Assembly (NCBI GenBank): GCA_003695015.1 | Contig: RFJD01000457.1 | Coordinates: 1 to 22,705, forward strand | DNA length: 22,705 bases | Source: Verrucomicrobiota bacterium | Lineage (GTDB): Bacteria; Verrucomicrobiota; Verrucomicrobiia; Limisphaerales; J093 | Direction: 5' to 3' | In this document: one piece after another, positions 20,596 through 22,705 of the stretch | Position numbering within the stretch: position 1 is the stretch's first letter | How the letters are laid out: every line of letters begins with the position of its first letter | The notes under the pieces: generated by a model | What the model saw: the letters and a program-made list of their open reading frames with translations, nothing else | What the model was told of the DNA's origin: nothing | Database searches by the model: none | Position numbers and translations under genes: made by a program

Positions 20596-22056
20596 ATGAC
20601 CACACGTTATCTGGCTTGTGATCTGGGGGCCGAGAGCGGCCGGCTCATGCTGGGCACGCTGGAGTCCGGACGCCTGCGGCTGGAGGAAGTGCACCGGTTT
20701 CCGACCGGCGCCACCGAGGCGGCGGGTTCGCTGCACTGGGACATCGAACGCTTCTTCGGCGAGGTGCGCGAGGGATTGCGCCGGGCGGCCGCGGCGGGCC
20801 CCATCCGGGCCGTGAGCACCGATTCCTGGGGGGTGGACTACCTGTTGTACGATGAGGCGGACCGGATCATTCCGCCGGTGTACCACTACCGGGATCCGCG
20901 CTGTGAACGGGGTGTGCAGCAGGTCTATTCCCGGGTGAGTTGGGAGGAGATCTTTGCCGAGACGGGCATCCAGTTCATGCCCATCAACACCCTCTTCCAG
21001 CTCGGGGCGGAAACGCCGGAGCGGCTGCAACGGGCGCGGCGCATTTTGGGCATCGGGGACGGGTTCAACGCCTGGCTGAGCGGCGTCCACAAATGGGAAA
21101 CCTCGCTGGCCAGCACGACGCAACTGTACGAGCCGCGTTCCCGGCAGTGGTCGGCCAAACTGCTGGCGGCCGTGGGTGTCCGGCCGGAGCAGATGGGAGA
21201 AGTGGTGGCTTCGGGCACGGTGTTGGGCCCCATGCGGGAGGAACTGGCGGCCGAGACCGGTCTGCAGGGAGTCCAAGTGGTGGCCGGTTTGTCGCACGAC
21301 ACCGGCGCGGCGGTGGCGGCGGTCCCGGCCCAGGGCCAACGATGGGCCTACCTCAGCTCGGGCACTTGGTCGTTGATGGGCGTCGAGCTGCCCGAGCCGG
21401 TCATCAACGACACCTGCCGGGAGTTGAATTTCACCAACGAACTGGGTTACGGCGGCACCGTCCGCCTGCTGAAGAACATCATCGGCCTGTGGCTGGTGCA
21501 GGAATGCCGCCGGGCCTGGGCGGCCGCCGGCCAGGAAATGGATTATGCGACCCTGACCCAACTGGCCACGGAGGCTGCGCCGTTCCGGGCCTTGATCAAC
21601 CCGGCCGACGCACGGTTCCTGCCGCCGGGCGGGATGCCGGAGCGCATCCAGGCCTTCTGCCGCGAGACGGGGCAGCCGGTTCCGGAAACCCCGGGCGCCA
21701 TCGTCCGGTGCGTCCTGGAAAGCCTGGCCCTGTTGTACGCCGAGACGATGGACCAGTTGAGCCGGCTGATCGGCTGGCGACCCGAGTGCCTGCACATCGT
21801 CGGCGGCGGCTCGCGCAACCGGTTGCTCAACCAGCTCACCGCCGACGCCCTCCAGATGCCGGTGGTCACCGGCCCGGTCGAGGCCACCGCCGCCGGCAAC
21901 GTCCTGGCGCAGGCGATGGCGCTGGGGGAGGTCGGTTCCCACGCCGAGGCCCGCGAGGTGGTGCGGCGGTCCTTCGAGCTGGCTCGGGTCGAGCCCGGCC
22001 CCGCCGGGCCATGGGCGGAGGCCCGGGATCGATTCCGGCGGTTGGTCGGGGGTTGA
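20596..22056 (+). CDS. Rhamnulokinase-family FGGY carbohydrate kinase
   Basis: A 486-residue sugar kinase, matching the 489 residues of E. coli RhaB. It has the phosphate-binding DLGAESGR (9-16) typical of rhamnulokinases, WGVDYLLYD (about 79-87), LSHDTGAAVAAV with catalytic base D235, SSGTWSLMG (about 255), and the adenosine region VGGGSRNRLLNQLTADAL followed by EATAAGN. It would phosphorylate L-rhamnulose or a related ketose with ATP in the cytoplasm. The ATG at 20596 starts right before the conserved core; no Shine-Dalgarno is evident. No rhamnose isomerase or rhamnulose-1-phosphate aldolase lies in the window, although a different aldolase type is divergent. The epimerase gene starts 26 bp downstream on the same strand, so they may be co-transcribed. 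The family is certain; rhamnulose as substrate is likely but not proven. Confidence 0.93.
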   Translation: MTTRYLACDLGAESGRLMLGTLESGRLRLEEVHRFPTGATEAAGSLHWDIERFFGEVREGLRRAAAAGPIRAVSTDSWGVDYLLYDEADRIIPPVYHYRDPRCERGVQQVYSRVSWEEIFAETGIQFMPINTLFQLGAETPERLQRARRILGIGDGFNAWLSGVHKWETSLASTTQLYEPRSRQWSAKLLAAVGVRPEQMGEVVASGTVLGPMREELAAETGLQGVQVVAGLSHDTGAAVAAVPAQGQRWAYLSSGTWSLMGVELPEPVINDTCRELNFTNELGYGGTVRLLKNIIGLWLVQECRRAWAAAGQEMDYATLTQLATEAAPFRALINPADARFLPPGGMPERIQAFCRETGQPVPETPGAIVRCVLESLALLYAETMDQLSRLIGWRPECLHIVGGGSRNRLLNQLTADALQMPVVTGPVEATAAGNVLAQAMALGEVGSHAEAREVVRRSFELARVEPGPAGPWAEARDRFRRLVGG

Positions 22057-22069
22057 GCCGCCCCGCCGC

Positions 22070-22075
22070 GGAGGA
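22070..22075 (+). promoter_or_regulatory. Strong Shine-Dalgarno of the hpnA-like gene
   Basis: GGAGGA sits seven bases before the ATG at 22083 and fixes the start of the epimerase-like gene. It is one of the few clear ribosome sites in this window. Confidence 0.75.
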
Positions 22076-22082
22076 ACGGCCC

Positions 22083-22705
22083 ATGCGGTGTTTCGTCACG
22101 GGCGCCACCGGCTTCATCGGCGCCAATTTGGTCCACCTCCTCAACGAAGCCGGCCACTCGGTGCGTGCCCTGGTCCGGCCCGGCAGCGACACGCGGGGAT
22201 TGGAGGGGGCGGAGTGGGAGCCGGTTCAGGCGGACCTGCTGGACGAGGCGGCGTTGGCCCGGGCAATGGCCGGGTGCGACTGGTGTTTCCACGTAGCGGC
22301 CAGCTACCACCTCTGGCTGCCGGATTACCGGCCGATGTACGCGACGAACGTGGACGGCACGCGCACGGTGCTCCGGGCGGCCCGGCGGGCCGGCTGTTCG
22401 CGTGTGGTTTACACCAGCACGGTCGGCGCGCTGGCGGTGCCCAAGCCGGATGCCCGGGGCCGGCTGGTTCCCACCGACGAAACCCGTCCCGCGCCGCTCG
22501 CCCAAGTCGTCAAGAATCCTTACAAGCACTCGAAATGGCTGGCCGAGCAGGAAGCTTTGAAGGCCGCCGGTGAGGGGGTGCCGGTCGTCATCGTCAACCC
22601 CACCGCGCCGGTCGGCCCCCGCGACGTCAAACCGACCCCCACCGGCCGCATCATCCTGGATTTCCTGCATCGGGCCATGCCGGCCTACCTGGACACCGGG
22701 TTGAA
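22083..22705 (+). CDS. hpnA: Hopanoid-associated NAD-dependent epimerase/dehydratase (HpnA-like), 3' end beyond window
   Basis: The first 207 codons of an extended short-chain dehydrogenase/reductase; the gene is cut by the window edge. The NAD(P)-binding Rossmann motif is GATGFIG (7-13), with VRPGSD after the second strand. YTST (110-113) supplies the catalytic Ser/Thr, and Y147-xxx-K151 in NPYKHSKWLAEQ the Tyr/Lys pair. The later stretch VIVNPTAPVGPRDVKPTPTGRIILDFLHRAMPAYLDTG is characteristic of the hopanoid-associated sugar epimerase HpnA. HpnA is linked to hopanoid biosynthesis clusters. No squalene-hopene cyclase or other hopanoid gene is in the window, and the gene follows the sugar-kinase gene with only 26 bp between. 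Other subfamilies of the same dehydratase superfamily remain possible, so the symbol is given with some reserve. Confidence 0.8.
   Translation, partial: MRCFVTGATGFIGANLVHLLNEAGHSVRALVRPGSDTRGLEGAEWEPVQADLLDEAALARAMAGCDWCFHVAASYHLWLPDYRPMYATNVDGTRTVLRAARRAGCSRVVYTSTVGALAVPKPDARGRLVPTDETRPAPLAQVVKNPYKHSKWLAEQEALKAAGEGVPVVIVNPTAPVGPRDVKPTPTGRIILDFLHRAMPAYLDTGL

Noticed and set aside
20320..21942. A 540-codon minus-strand open frame opposite the sugar kinase gene
   Set aside because: Antisense to all the conserved kinase motifs and compositionally abnormal.

Overview
This 22.7 kb window is GC-rich bacterial chromosome with densely packed genes. The most likely source is Verrucomicrobiota, perhaps a Limisphaera/Pedosphaera-like lineage. 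This is an inference from three things: the high GC content, a stand-alone prepilin-type protein with a glycine/aspartate-rich ectodomain of the kind abundant in that phylum and in Planctomycetes, and a hopanoid-type epimerase. No phage, insertion sequence, CRISPR array or integrase was seen.

Left part (1-4811): a TIM-barrel sugar phosphate isomerase/epimerase-like protein, then a membrane-anchored proline-rich protein whose middle domain resembles the pilus/secretion proteins PilP/GspC and which ends at a clear rho-independent terminator. A convergent GntP-family gluconate-type permease follows. It is divergent from a prepilin-like gene, and each of the two has its own sigma70-like promoter in the shared 167 bp.

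Centre (4812-15770): polyphosphate kinase 1, preceded by a -10-like box and a perfect 13-bp inverted repeat, and followed after 35 bp by a tightly packed efflux operon. The operon encodes a lipoprotein RND adaptor, two different RND pump subunits and a small c-type heme (CxxCH) lipoprotein of the DUF3365/Tll0287-like family. The last four genes are joined by three identical 4-nt ATGA stop/start overlaps, which suggests translational coupling. No outer-membrane channel gene is present. This heme-protein/two-pump operon is the strongest candidate in the window for an undescribed system.

Right part (15771-22705): a tRNA-Asp(GTC) gene on the minus strand with its own promoter, and a minus-strand pair in which a large membrane-anchored protein overlaps (ATGA) an ABC-2-type ATPase with no permease alongside. 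Beyond these lie an HMGL-like aldolase gene and, divergent from it, a rhamnulokinase-family sugar kinase gene. The kinase is followed after 26 bp by the 5' part of a hopanoid-associated epimerase (hpnA-like) gene that runs off the window.

All gene-free stretches are shorter than 300 bp. The many other long open frames, mostly antisense to the real genes, are products of the GC-rich codon bias.
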